A stretch of DNA of 24,803 nt from Chara braunii (Eukaryota > Streptophyta > Charophyceae > Charales > Characeae), in contig BFEA01000011.1 of the NCBI GenBank assembly GCA_003427395.1, positions 872,608 to 897,410 of the forward strand. Direction: 5' to 3'. The notes below the pieces were generated by a model. It did no database searches, had not been told where the DNA came from, and saw only the letters and a list, made by a program, of their open reading frames with translations. Below, piece after piece: positions 8,078 through 17,728 of this stretch; positions within the stretch are counted from its first letter, which is position 1, and every line of letters begins with the position of its first letter. Position numbers and translations under genes: made by a program.

Positions 8078-9158
8078 AGGGCCCTCCAGGACCTGAGTCT
8101 TTTAAGCCTGAAACGGAGGGCCATTTTCAGGCCCTCATAAGATCGACCTGCCCTGAAACTTAGGCACCAGACCAGGGTTTTACCACAGGCCATTTTGGGC
8201 CTGTTTTCAAGACCACCCTTGTTTGAGCTTCAACGCCAGGGTCTGGCACATTTTGGCATTGGCAAGCGCACTATATAAGACTGGCCCGCCCTGCAGGCTG
8301 CAGGTAGTTCATAAGGACTTCCCAGGCACTTCACATGCAGTTCAGGAGGCAGGAGGTAGTCTTCAGGATTCGACAGCAGCACTCTGGAGGAGCGCTGCAG
8401 GAGTAGTAGTAGAGCACTAGCAGTAGTCTTCAGCGCTGGGCGCTAGTAGCGTTAGCAGTAGTGTTCAGCACTGGGCGCTATTAGGAGCTCGAGTAGTACT
8501 AGAGAGAGAGAGAGAGATTGGGCGGAGGCCAGGGAGACTTACCTGCAGCGCCATTGCTCCAGCTTCGTCTTCAAGGTACCTGCAGCACGGCGCCATCTTC
8601 ACAGGTTAGTACCTGGTACATGAGAGAGTGAGAGAGTGAGTTCTTCTTCTTCCTCCTCTCGGCCCACCATCTCCATCTCACCCTCTCGCTACCTGACTTC
8701 ACTGCATCAGCAGACTACGAGAGAGAGCGGGCTTGGTGACATTTGGATCCAGACTCGACATTGGACTTCAGACATTTGACGAGGGATTATCTGGGACTTG
8801 TAACGAAGACTTGGTGTTGACAACACTCCATCTTCCCCCTTCTTCTTCGTCTGATCCCCTCCTCTTCGTCTGTGTATGGTCTGGACCTGGTGCATTCTTC
8901 CTGTGTGTAGCGCCAGGCCCCCTTCACACCTTGTGATGAGGATATGTATGTTTGGTCTGTATTGTGACATTGATTGGGCTAGTCCTTGGCATTCTAGCAT
9001 TCTGCTGCGCTGTCTTGCACTACGTGAGAGAGGTCGTGCGCCACAAGGCGCCATTTTGTATGTATCAGGATGTACATTGCTTGTTGAGATTTCACTAGCA
9101 GTGTATTGTCCATTCAGTCCTTTTCATCACGTTGCGGATCCTTGGCTATCCTTATACA
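8078..9158 (+). repeat. Element B 5' LTR, missing its first ~162 bases
   Basis: It starts abruptly at agggccctcc, corresponding to 21072 inside the 3' LTR, and continues colinearly with it to about 8638. The remainder, up to ...CTTATACA at 9158, has no partner here because C cuts the other copy. It ends two bases before a PBS. A TATATAA box is at 8273-8279 and GA-rich tracts at about 8500-8516. The A 5' LTR matches much of it in inverted orientation, making 6869-9158 a large imperfect palindrome. Confidence 0.82.
8273..8279 (+). promoter_or_regulatory. TATA box of the B 5' LTR
   Basis: TATATAA lies in a GC-richer context (gcgcactatataagactgg), downstream of the palindrome-rich U3. The 3' LTR has TATATATG at the homologous place. 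It probably sets the start of the element's RNA some 30 bases further on. Confidence 0.65.
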
Positions 9159-9160
9159 GC

Positions 9161-9269
9161 TGGTATCAGAACACCGCACGTGAATCAGGACAACCTGATC
9201 TGACACGTGTGCGGGGACTAAGTAGTTAACTAGTTTTTATTGATTGATTGATTAGAGCATACTAATTAG
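9161..9269 (+). other. Element B PBS and first part of leader
   Basis: TGGTATCAGAAC (9161-9172) begins two bases after the LTR end and matches the initiator-Met tRNA complement except for one G-to-A change. About 95 bases of noncoding leader follow, ending in a TGATTGATTGATT repeat. It stops at 9269, where the D-family LTR begins. The last five bases, attag, would be the target duplication for that insertion. Confidence 0.75.
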
Positions 9270-10030
9270 TGCAATCAGACTCGTTTTCTTTCACACTCAC
9301 ATGCATGCAAACAGGCGCACAGCAAACTGGCAACAGGCGCCCACTCAAAACTCAAAGATATGGCAACCCAGATAAGAGTTAACTTCCAATGGCTATGGCG
9401 ACTTAGCGCCCAAACAACTCTCTGTTCGCATACACCGGATCACCCTGGATATCCCACACGCGTCCCTCTGAACACTCACACATACACACACACACTTCAC
9501 ACTTCACACTAACTCTAGCTATGGCGGCTATGGCCGCAACTACCCTATCGTTGTGCTACGCTCCTTCTCTCTCGCCCCCTTCTGCTCCGGGCTCACTGCA
9601 GACCTCCTTGCACAAGTCGCTGTGGCAGCGCTTCCGCATGGCTCACGCAGGAATGAATGAATGGATGGGCGCTGCCTCTTGATTTATACTTCTGAAACTC
9701 GTTGGTCTGCCCCCTTCCATCGGCCCATGGTGCTCACAGTCCCTCGTGATGCTTGCTGGACCGGACTGGGACTGACTGGACCTTACCACTGACTGAATGG
9801 GGACTCACTGCTAACCTACCGGACTCGTACTGCAATTGCACTGCAGTTTAGTCCACCACTTGACTCGCCACTTGACCACTTGCCCACTTGCCGACCTTCT
9901 AGAAGGACTACAGCTAAGACTTCTGCAACTCGCTAAGACTTCTATTCTACAGATCTACAGATCGAACCCTTGCTTCCTACAGACCCTATGACGACCTACC
10001 AACCGTTACGAATACACAGGTCAAGGGTTC
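9270..10030 (-). repeat. Older lone LTR of the D family
   Basis: It begins TGCAATCAGACTCG like the other two D LTRs (10031 and 17729) and ends GGGTTC, directly joined to the next copy. It differs clearly from both of them (roughly 10-15% by eye), while those two are nearly identical. It therefore belongs to an older insertion, now a solo LTR or truncated element. On the minus strand TATAAAT (9688-9682) is its likely TATA box. Confidence 0.8.
9682..9688 (-). promoter_or_regulatory. TATA box of the lone D-family LTR
   Basis: TATAAAT on the minus strand (GAAGTATAAATCAAGAGG). The same box is intact in the D 5' LTR at 18144-18138 and altered to TATTAAT in the D 3' LTR at 10442-10436. Confidence 0.55.
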
Positions 10031-10785
10031 TGCAATCAGACTCGTCTCATTCACACTTTTCATGTATGCAAACAGCAACGCAGCAAACTGGCGACAAGCG
10101 CCCACTCAATACTCAGAGATATGGCTTCCAGATAAGAGTTCACTTTCAGCTGGCTATGGCGACTCAGCGCCCTAACAACTCACTGTTCACACACACTGGA
10201 TCACCCTGGATATCCCACACACGTCACTCTGAACACTCGAACACACACACACACTTCCTACTAACTACAGCTATGGCAGCTATGGCTGCCTCTAACCTAT
10301 CGCTATACTAACTCCTCCTCTCTCGCCCACTGCGTCCTCCGGGCTCATCTGCAGACCTCCTTGCACAAGTCGCTGTGGCAGCGCTTCCGCATGGCTCACG
10401 CAGGAAATGAATGAATGGCTGGGCGCTGCCTCTTGATTAATACTTCAGAAACTCGTTGGTCTGCCCTTTGCCATCGTCCCATGGTGCTCACAGTCCCCCG
10501 TGGTACTTGCTGGACCGGACTGGGACTGACTGGACCCTACCGCTGACTGACTGTGGACTCACTGCTTTCCTACCGAGATCGGACTGCGATTGCACTACAG
10601 TTTAGTCCACCACTTGCCTCGCCACTTGGCCACTTGCCCACTTGCTGACCTTCTAGAAGGACTACAGCTAGACTTCTGGAATTCGCTAAGACTTCAACTC
10701 TATAGGTCGACAGATCGAACCCCTACTACCTATGGACCTATGACAGACCTACTAGCTGTCTACGAACACACAGGTCACGGGTTCA
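10031..10785 (-). repeat. Element D 3' LTR (755 bp)
   Basis: It runs from TGCAATCAGACT to GGTCACGGGTTCA in plus coordinates, so on the coding strand it starts TGAACCCGTG and ends ...GATTGCA. It aligns nearly base for base with 17729-18228 over the part kept there. It contains an (AC)n tract at about 10230-10255 and repeated CTATGGC and CACTTG motifs. Only one base, the expected final A of the neighbour, is missing at its join with 9270-10030. Confidence 0.87.
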
Positions 10786-10928
10786 TCTCTCGGGGTTTAC
10801 ACCGATACTGTACATGGGTAGGGTGAGGTCTAGGGATCGAACCCTGGGCACTGCATCTTCTGCTACTGCAAAAAGGTGAAAACCGTTTCACTCCCGCCGT
10901 CCTAAATTCGAGGTCCTCCGAGAATATT
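10786..10928 (-). other. Element D 3' noncoding stretch and weak polypurine tract
   Basis: This lies between the pol stop (10929-10931) and the 3' LTR. On the minus strand the bases before the LTR are ACCCCGAGAGA, only partly purine. A better purine run (GGCGGGAGTGAAACGG) sits about 95 bases upstream. GGGTTCGATCCC in this stretch resembles a tRNA B box, but there is no cloverleaf. Confidence 0.5.
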
Positions 10929-11772
10929 TCAGTCCAAGGCAGGACCTTTACCTTTCTTATCACGTTCATAGGCTCTGACTATGCCGGGAGCTGTTTCTAG
11001 AAGTTCTGTCCTTGTGAACCAGCGGTCGTCTTCCGGTTCCTGATAGGCAAACCAGACCTTATATTGCTTCTGGGGACGACCTCTACCTCCTGTTCTAAAC
11101 ACATCCTCATCTACAATACCTTCAATGCCATAACTTCCGTCCATATCCGGAGGAATCATACATCGTCTTGAAGGGAACTGTTGGCTTGTGACACACGGCA
11201 ACAGCTTTGAAGCGTGGAAGACAGGATATGTGTGGAGGTGTAATGGGATCTCTACAGTGTAGGACGGTCCATCCTCTCCGCCCTTGACTTCTAGCAACCG
11301 CCCACGGTCCTCTATATGCAGGCAGTAACTTTTGTGAGATGTTTTCCTCAGGTGCAAACTCTTTAGCCTTGACCCCGACTAAGTCGCCTACCTGAAACTG
11401 TGACGGGCGACGGTGCTTATTAGCCTGTTCTATCATTCTATGTTGGGTCTTTCTGAGGTTCTTAACAACAGTTGCTAATTTTTTCTCGTGCTGTATCGCA
11501 AACTCCCTGGTACCGAGCGGTAATCTGTGAATCTGGTCCCGATTCAGTCCTTCGAACGGTCTACGAGGTCTAAAGGACTTGTGCAGCTCATTGGGAGTAC
11601 AGCAGGTGGATAGATGCACGCTGTTGTTGTATGCACTAGCTACCTTAGGCAGCATCTCATCCCAGTTGATCTGATCTGGTCTAATATACATGCGCAGAAC
11701 TTGTTGTAGGATCTTGTTCATTTGTTCAGTCTGACCGTTACTCTCTGGGTGACGGTCGGACGACATTAACAA
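10929..11772 (-). pseudogene. Element D pol, 3' end: integrase C-terminus and chromodomain
   Basis: The first frame opens with MLMSSDRHPESNGQTE, which holds the integrase catalytic Glu, and continues to GDLVGVKAKEFAPEENISQKLLPAYRGPWAV. A one-base loss near 11300 moves reading into the frame LLEVKGGEDGPSYTVEIP, HTYPVFHASKLLP. The chromodomain-like module is GIEGIVDEDVF...QKQYKVWFAYQEPEDDRWFTRTEL. A second break at about 11773 (extra T after YGS) separates this part from the upstream integrase core. The order and motifs are standard for chromovirus pol; the gene is broken. Confidence 0.85.
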
Positions 11773-11773
11773 C

Positions 11774-12728
11774 TTAAGATCCGTAGACTCTCACGAGTTC
11801 TTGCCAGTTCTGGCTGGTGAAACGACTATCTCTATCGCTAACTATTGACGATGGGATTCCATTCTCACTAACCCAAAAGTCAAAGAACTTCTGTATAACT
11901 AAGTCTGTACGTGCCTCTGCAGGCAAAGGAACAAAAACATCATACTTACTAAAACGGTCCACTATGACCATGACTTGGCTCTTACCATGTCTGCTCTTGA
12001 CTTGGGTGTCCATGAAGTCTATGGACACTGAGTCTCCCAGCTGATCCGGAATAGGCAAGGGTCTGAGAAGACCTAGGGGCGCGCGTGTAGTAGACTTATT
12101 CCTCTCGCACACTTTACAACTGCGGACATACTTTATGCAATCATTCTTCATCCCTGGCCAGGTATGTGCACACATAAGGTTGGCTAACGTCTTTTGCCAA
12201 CCGAAATGCCCTTCAGTATCGTGGCATTCCCCTAAAATCAAACTGCGAATCTCTTCGTTGTTGGGAACGCACAGGCGGTCAAACACGTTGGTCTTCTCAA
12301 ACAACAATCCATCTGTAGTGCGGCAATCTGGTTCGGTCTCTGGGGCCTCTCTAACTCTCTTTAGGAGGTCGCTATAAATAGGGTCCTGCACATACGCTTG
12401 CCTTACTTTCTCCTGCAGGTCTCTCCCTATATCCAGATAATGTACTATGGCTCCAAAGTAGTCTGATTTCCTACTCAGAGCGTCCGCAACTACATTATAC
12501 TTGCCCTTCATTGGCCTAAGCTCAAAGTTATATTGGTCTATCTCAGCGGCCCACCTAGTTAACTTCGGTGTCATCTTGGCCTGGGTCTTTAACCATCTAA
12601 GGGTCTCGTGGTCAGAATACACTTTGAAGTGCCTCCCAAGCAGGTAATGCTTCCAATGGTTTAGAGCCTGCCTGAGAGCGTAGAGTTCTCTCTCGTACGT
12701 CGAGGTGGCTACCTTCTCTGAGGGCATC
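11774..12728 (-). pseudogene. Element D pol: RNase H C-terminal half and integrase N-terminal half
   Basis: The frame reads MPSEKVATSTYERELYALRQALNHWKHYLLG, then the RNase H segment YSDHETLRWLKTQ, the tether ADALSRKSDYF, and the integrase zinc finger (HDTEGH, then CKVC). The first two catalytic acids follow: D in SIDFMDTQ and D in VSDRDSRF. It is joined to the preceding RNase H by a one-base insertion near 12727 and stops at 11774-11776 after LVRVYGS, one codon into a frameshift. RNase H would remove the RNA template; integrase would insert the cDNA. Confidence 0.87.
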
Positions 12729-13673
12729 CCTCGCGGACATGAACTCTGCGGGTCTATAGCCATGGTCGTCATCCTGTTGCAACACGGCGCCTATTCCATA
12801 CTGACTTGCGTCCGTGGTGACGACAAATGGCAAGGTCGGATCAGCTACTTTGAGGACAGGATACTCTATTAACGCGCGCTTTAACCTCTTGAGCGCAGAC
12901 GTACAATCTTTGTCCCATTGTCAGATTGCCTCTTTCTTAAGCAACCAGCGCAGGGGAGCGGCGATAGTGGAGAAGTTCCTCACAAACTTCCGATAGTAGT
13001 TGGCTAGGCCTAAGAATGACCGCAACTCTGTCAATGTGCGGGACGTCAGCCAATCTCTAATCGCCGCTATCTTGCTGTCCTTTGGCTTGATGCCATCTCC
13101 GTCTAATACGTGGCCCAAGTACAAAACTTGTGTCTTGGCCCATTCACACTTCTTTGCGTTGATTTTAAAGTTAGCCTCTCTAAGCTTCTCCAAGACCTGC
13201 CTCAGATGACCTTGGTGCTCCTGGAGGGTCTTACTAAAAACTAAGATGTCATCTAAATAGACTACTACAAACTTGTCTAACCATGGCCTAAACAAGTCAT
13301 TCATACAACGCTGAAAAGTAGCTGGCGCGTTGGTTAGTCCAAAGGGCATCACTATAAACTCATAGTGCCCATAATGAGTCCGGAACGCAGTCTTGTACTG
13401 GTCATCATGATGGACCTCTATCTGATGATAACCAGACTTTAAGTCTATCTTAGAAAAATACTTACAACCCTGCACCCGATCTAAAAGATCGTCTATCCTG
13501 GGCAGCGGCTCAACATTCTTCACTGTGATAGCATTCAAACCCCTATAGTCTATACACATACGAAGCTCTCCTTCCTTCTTGGGGACAAACAGAACTAGTG
13601 CTCCAAAAGGAGACAAACTGGGCCTGATCCAACCTTTCTCAAGGAGTTCGTCTAACTGCTTGCGAAGCTCCTC
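12729..13673 (-). pseudogene. Element D pol: reverse transcriptase and start of RNase H
   Basis: After a stop at 13674-13676 the same frame continues [37 protein letters not shown] motifs follow: [26 protein letters not shown], motif [14 protein letters not shown], motif [15 protein letters not shown], and the catalytic [15 protein letters not shown] at 12921-12923 interrupts the thumb/connection after LKKEAI. The frame resumes at QWDKDCTSALKRLK and reaches the RNase H catalytic Asp in VVTTDASQYGIGAVLQQDDD. The context fits a Trp-to-stop TGG to TGA change. Confidence 0.88.
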
Positions 13674-14399
13674 TTACTCTCTAGGGGACATCCTGTAGAC
13701 TGCTCCCTTAGGAGTTCTGCTGGCAGGCTCTATCTTTATCCTGTGCTGGATGGGTCGCCGCACTACTCCTGTCGGCGACTCAGTCAAGTCCTTGAACTCT
13801 TCTAGCAGCTTGGCAATCGTTGGATCTGTGGAACTTTCCTTTTCCTGGGCCTCAGTGACAGGTCTAACATAAACTACAAAGACCAGGTCTTCTAGATGTT
13901 CCTTTTTCACCAATCGCGCAAACGCGGGAGCATTGAGACAGCAATGTGCCAAGGTGTTGTCTACACCTGACACATGAAACAGGCGGGCAGTCTTTACCTC
14001 ACCTGATGGACTAGGGAGCCTACACTCATGCTCTCTCAAATGGAGTGTGGCCGCTGCTGCCTCTCCCCAATCCATCCCTAGTACTACGTCAAAAGGAAGG
14101 TCATCTTGTACGAGGAGAATCAGGGAATGGGGAACTTTCTCCACCTTCCCATCCTTCTCTAGGCGAAAGTACGCCTGGACTCCCTCTACATAGTCCTCAA
14201 CTCGCATTGTGCATTTGTCTGCGAGGACACTGACTATGGGGTCTTCTAACTTCTGGACTTTCAATCCTAGCCTTAACTTCTTCAACGCTCTACGACTAAT
14301 ATAACTGTGGGTGGCCCCTGAGTCTATAAGGGTCCCTACTCGACTTCTGAACACCTCTACATCTACCAAGATCAGTTGTCCTTTACTCTCTTTCTTCAT
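13674..14399 (-). pseudogene. Element D pol: aspartic protease
   Basis: It starts at an ATG (MKKESKGQLILVDVEVF) that overlaps the end of the upstream open frame by 17 bases. The retropepsin core shows LIDSGATHSYIS with the canonical D-S-G, and the second conserved strand DVVLGMDWG. It continues through the pre-RT linker (VVRRPIQHRIKIEP, GAVYRMSPRE) to a TAA at 13674-13676, which in context is a nonsense change of a codon in the run of Glu residues. It would cleave the Gag-Pol polyprotein. Confidence 0.85.
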
Positions 14400-14667
14400 C
14401 TTGGCCTAGGCTGGCATCCTCTCCTTTTAACTCTTCTGCCACACCTGTGAGGGACGTGCCTAAAGAGGCGCTAACACAGGCGGTCTCCGGACAACTAGCT
14501 AGGTACGGGCCTGCAACCTCTGCCATAGGCTCATGTGGGTTGGGAGTATCCTGTTCGCGCGCGCTCACTTCTCCCCATGGCCTTGAAGTAGGGGCAGTTG
14601 CGACCCCTACTGGCGGCTGCCTTTTGACTGCTGGGCAGCACAACGGGCCTGTCGATACTTTGGACAA
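14383..14667 (-). pseudogene. Element D gag-pol linker open frame
   Basis: This open frame overlaps the end of the zinc-knuckle frame, one base out of phase. It encodes a Pro/Glu-rich, low-complexity stretch (KRQPPVGVATAPTSRPWGEV, ELKGEDASLGQDEERE) ending just inside the protease start. It has no recognisable domain. It may be the true gag tail reached after a lost base near 14640, or an incidental frame; I cannot separate these. Confidence 0.4.
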
Positions 14668-16510
14668 AATTTTATTACGTGGGCCGGGTCACCACAAAAC
14701 ACGCACTGACCCAGGTTCACGCGTTCCTGCCATAAGCGTTGGTCCAAGCCCAAGTCTTCCCAGGGCCTGCCCTGTGGCAAGCCTGGGTGCCAACCTCCCT
14801 AAGGTGCCCTTCCACCTCTTCGCTGTGGGAACCGATTACCTTGGCGATTTGGCGGGGGACCTTGACCCTTACCTCCCGCTTGGCGGTTTCCTTGGCCGCC
14901 AACCCCCTGTGCGCCCGGTCCTCGGCCTCCCCCTCTACCTTGCAGCCTCCCTCCAGCAGTGACAGCATCATAAGACCTCCCCTGTCCTACACTACTGTCT
15001 TCCTCCTTGAGGCCCCACTCGATCTGACTATACGGAACCTCGTCTGTACCACCTTCCTCTAATGTCAGGATCATATGATCCTTGGCCTTGACTTGGCCAG
15101 AGATGGTACGCCCTTTCCACCTTTTTCCCTTCTCTAAGTCCTTGTGCCAGAAGGTGGTAACTGGCATGGACTTTGACTCGAACAGGACCACTTCCCTACT
15201 CAACGCATCATAGGTGATGCCGGCCTGCTCGGTCTTATCAAAGAAGTGCCCCCTCAGGGTCTCAGGCATCGCACGCTAAAATAACTGGACCAATTGGGTC
15301 TCAGTGACCCCGTGGTCTGGGACGGCCACCACGTCGTCCATGACGCCCTTGAGTGCTCGCGCACTCCTCCACTGCCGTGAGTGGATTGTTTGTAGCTCGT
15401 CAGAGGCACAAATGCCTCTTGTTGGGTCTGCAAATCGCTCCTTCAGGAGCTTGAGGAATTGAGGAAGGGGGGTAACTTTAGAGTAAGCAACCAGGTTGTT
15501 TTCACAACCGGCTTCGCACGCAAGAGACCTGGAAAAACTAGTCGCTTCATCTTTGAGGGCCTGGAAGGCCACGAGGACTTGTTCCTCTAACAGGATGTGC
15601 TGTAGATAGATGTAACTGTTGACACTGGCTTCCCAGTTGTCAAAGTTTTCTTCCTTCTTTCCCCCGTATGCATCTGGGAACTTTAGCTTAACTGGGTCCT
15701 TGCGGGGTCTGGCCTCTCCCTCTACAGCGGCTATGGCTTTGGCACCCTCAATGGCGCCTTCACAGAACTTCCCCACGCTATCTCTCAATCTCCTAACTTC
15801 CCCTCCAACGTGGGTAACCATATCGCGCGCAAAATCCCTGAATCCCGACCGCATGGCACCCAGGGCTACCTCCTGACTCCAACTGGTCTGGCGCTCCTCC
15901 ATCCAGGCTGCACTCAACACTTCCAGGTAACCCAACATCTTATCCATCTTGGCAAAAATATATGTCTGTGCTCCCACTTCTCGCCTACAATCCTGCACTT
16001 TCGCTACTTCCGCGGTCAACCTATTAACTTCCTCCCTCCTCTTCTTCTTCTCTCTCTTCATCCTCAACTTCCATTCCAATTTATTCTCCTCTTCTCTCTC
16101 CCTTCGTTCCAGAGGGTCCTCCATCGCTGCTAGCTCCCTGGCCAGCGCATCGTCCTTTGGGACATAGAACTCTGCCTCCTCATCTTCCCCCAACGATAAA
16201 TTAGCGATCCACTCACTTATTTTTTTCTCCATCTCTACTTCTTTCATCGCGCCACTGCTCTCTGCTTCCTTTCCCTTTCCTTTTCTCTCCTCCTCTGCTT
16301 CTGCTGCCGCTTCTTCTTCAGCAGCCTTCTTCTTCTTCTCCATCTTCTCCTCCAACTCCTTCATCTTTGCTGCTGCTCTGCAATAGCCTTCAACTTCGCT
16401 TGCTTCAGGAGCTCCTTCCTCTCTCTGTTTTCTCTCACTATGGCGGCCATCTTCTCTTGCTGCTCCTGGGTGTAGGGGCTAGTACTCGTCCCACCGCGGG
16501 TCTCAACCAT
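14607..16510 (-). pseudogene. Element D gag with Lys/Glu-rich N-terminus and CCHC knuckle
   Basis: I choose the ATG at 16510 (MVETRGGTSTSPYTQEQ). The first ~50 codons stop at TGA 16361-16363, which overlaps the ATG of the next frame (ATGA at 16364-16361). That is either a frameshift or, less likely, reinitiation. The following frame is strongly charged and coiled-coil-like (MEKKKKAAEEEAAAEAEEE), then capsid-like (LKFPDAYGGKKEENFDNWEASV, YIYLQHIL). In-frame TAG codons sit at 15276-15278 (after TQLVQLF) and 14799-14801 (after RGGRAP). A CCHC knuckle, CVFCGDPAHVIKFC (14705-14664), follows in the same frame, before a TAG at 14607-14609. Confidence 0.8.
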
Positions 16511-17077
16511 GGTGATAAGTGCACAACCGGGTGGCGGTTCCAAACCTCACCACGTTGACTGACAGACCTATTGACTCAATCTAAGGATTCAAAGAATCCT
16601 GACAAGGATCCTGTCAACTATGGTCTCTAGCCTAGACCTATGCTATGGCTGTCACTACTAGACCTTTTGCTGATCAGGAGGCATTTAAGGAGATCCCCCA
16701 AACTCCGCAAAAATTCTTTAACGTCGCAAACAGGACGACGAGATCAGCAGGTCTTTACCTGTCGCACCGCCCACAGATCAGCTTTTCAGGCCTACCGTGC
16801 CACACCGAGCAGCCCGTCGGTCAGTACAGGTCCTTGGGAGGGTTATGCCCCCCTGTACAGTTGGATCTGCCACAGTCTCAGCCCTACTAGATCCGGTAGG
16901 GGAGTGGTCAACCAGGCCTATCCTTCACCCACAAAGTACTATCACCTAGGACAGAAGAGACTCGATGCAGAAAGAATAGACAGACTGACTTGACTCAGCA
17001 AGTACCAAGGGGTGTGTGCACATCCATAGGGCAAGGGATAGGCTGAGGGTTTGGCGAGATGTTACCAACTCCAGCTT

Positions 17078-17198
17078 GGTCAAAGTCTTGGTCAACGGTC
17101 TTGGTCAGCGCCGGTCAACGCCGCTATCGACCCTCGGTCAACCCCCGGTCAACTCCGGTAAACGCCAATCAACACCCCCGATCAACCTTCTTGGTCAA
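17078..17198 (-). repeat. Cluster of six TTGACC (W-box-like) motifs
   Basis: On the plus strand GGTCAA occurs six times in about 120 bases, with near-copies (GGTCAG, GGTAAA, GATCAA) between them. The spacing is irregular at roughly 13-50 bases, mostly in a GGTCAACNCC setting. On the element's sense strand this is TTGACC, the core bound by WRKY factors. Whether it acts as an enhancer is unknown. Confidence 0.6.
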
Positions 17199-17506
17199 CC
17201 CTCCAGTCAGCTATGGCTGTCGGCTCCTCTTCCTCGCCAACCTTCTTCTTCGTTTCACCTTCCTCGCCTCCTTTCACCCCGCTGTCTTCTTTTTCTCTTT
17301 CTTCTTTTTTTTTTCTTTTTTTTTTTCACTCCTCCTTCCCTTCGGCTATGGCTTCCCTTACTCTTCTCGGTCTCCCCCTCTTTGTCCTTTCTCTCTCCCT
17401 CCTTCGTTACTCCGTGACGATGCTCTGCGGCTATGGCCGCTTTCTTCCTCCTTCGTGGGACTGCACAGCTCGCTTCACAGGTAAGTGACAACCAAACTTG
17501 TATCGC

Positions 17507-17510
<4 letters not shown>

Positions 17511-17565
<55 letters not shown>
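17511..17565. repeat. (CT)n microsatellite, about 55 bases
   Basis: An uninterrupted CT dinucleotide run in the D leader, reading as (GA)n on the sense strand. Confidence 0.97.
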
Positions 17566-17568
<3 letters not shown>

Positions 17569-17715
17569 CTTCTTCTTCGTCGTGGTCTTCTTGCAGGTGC
17601 ACGGCGGCTTCTCCAACTTCGGGTCCACTATGGCGGACTACACCCCTCAGCGGCCACCTCTGCTATGGTGCGTCAAACCTTGTCCACGACGGCGCGCATG
17701 GAATAGCGGGTACCA

Positions 17716-17727
17716 GCTCCGATACCA
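17716..17727 (-). other. Primer binding site of element D
   Basis: On the minus strand TGGTATCGGAGC starts one base after the LTR end, followed by TGGTACCC. It is identical to the A PBS over 12 bases although the two families are otherwise unrelated in their LTRs. Confidence 0.87.
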
Positions 17728-17728
17728 A

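Larger units (their letters stand above)
16511..17715 (-). other. Element D leader, noncoding
   Basis: About 1.2 kb lie between PBS and the gag ATG. It holds an array of TTGACC motifs (17078-17198), a T-rich/pyrimidine block (about 17280-17335), a long (CT)n tract (17511-17565) and several ATGGC-rich segments. Open frames in it are low complexity (Ser/Leu or Phe runs) or lack any recognisable motif, and I see no gene in it. Confidence 0.75.

Noticed and set aside
10836-10860. GGGTTCGATCCC as a tRNA B box or SINE remnant
   Set aside because: No A box at the right distance, a poor T-stem and no cloverleaf; likely chance.
14447-15062. Plus-strand open frames of 107-171 codons opposite D gag
   Set aside because: Antisense shadows of the Gly/Pro-rich gag C-terminus.
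17475-17490. CAG/GTAAGT splice-donor consensus here and, antisense, in the A/B LTRs (about 21506-21522)
   Set aside because: No matching acceptor or exon structure could be identified, and the orientations are inconsistent with the elements' sense strands.
17213-17706. Phe/Ser/Leu-rich plus-strand open frames near 17.2-17.7 kb
   Set aside because: They come from pyrimidine tracts and the (CT)n repeat of the D leader, antisense to the element, with no domain.
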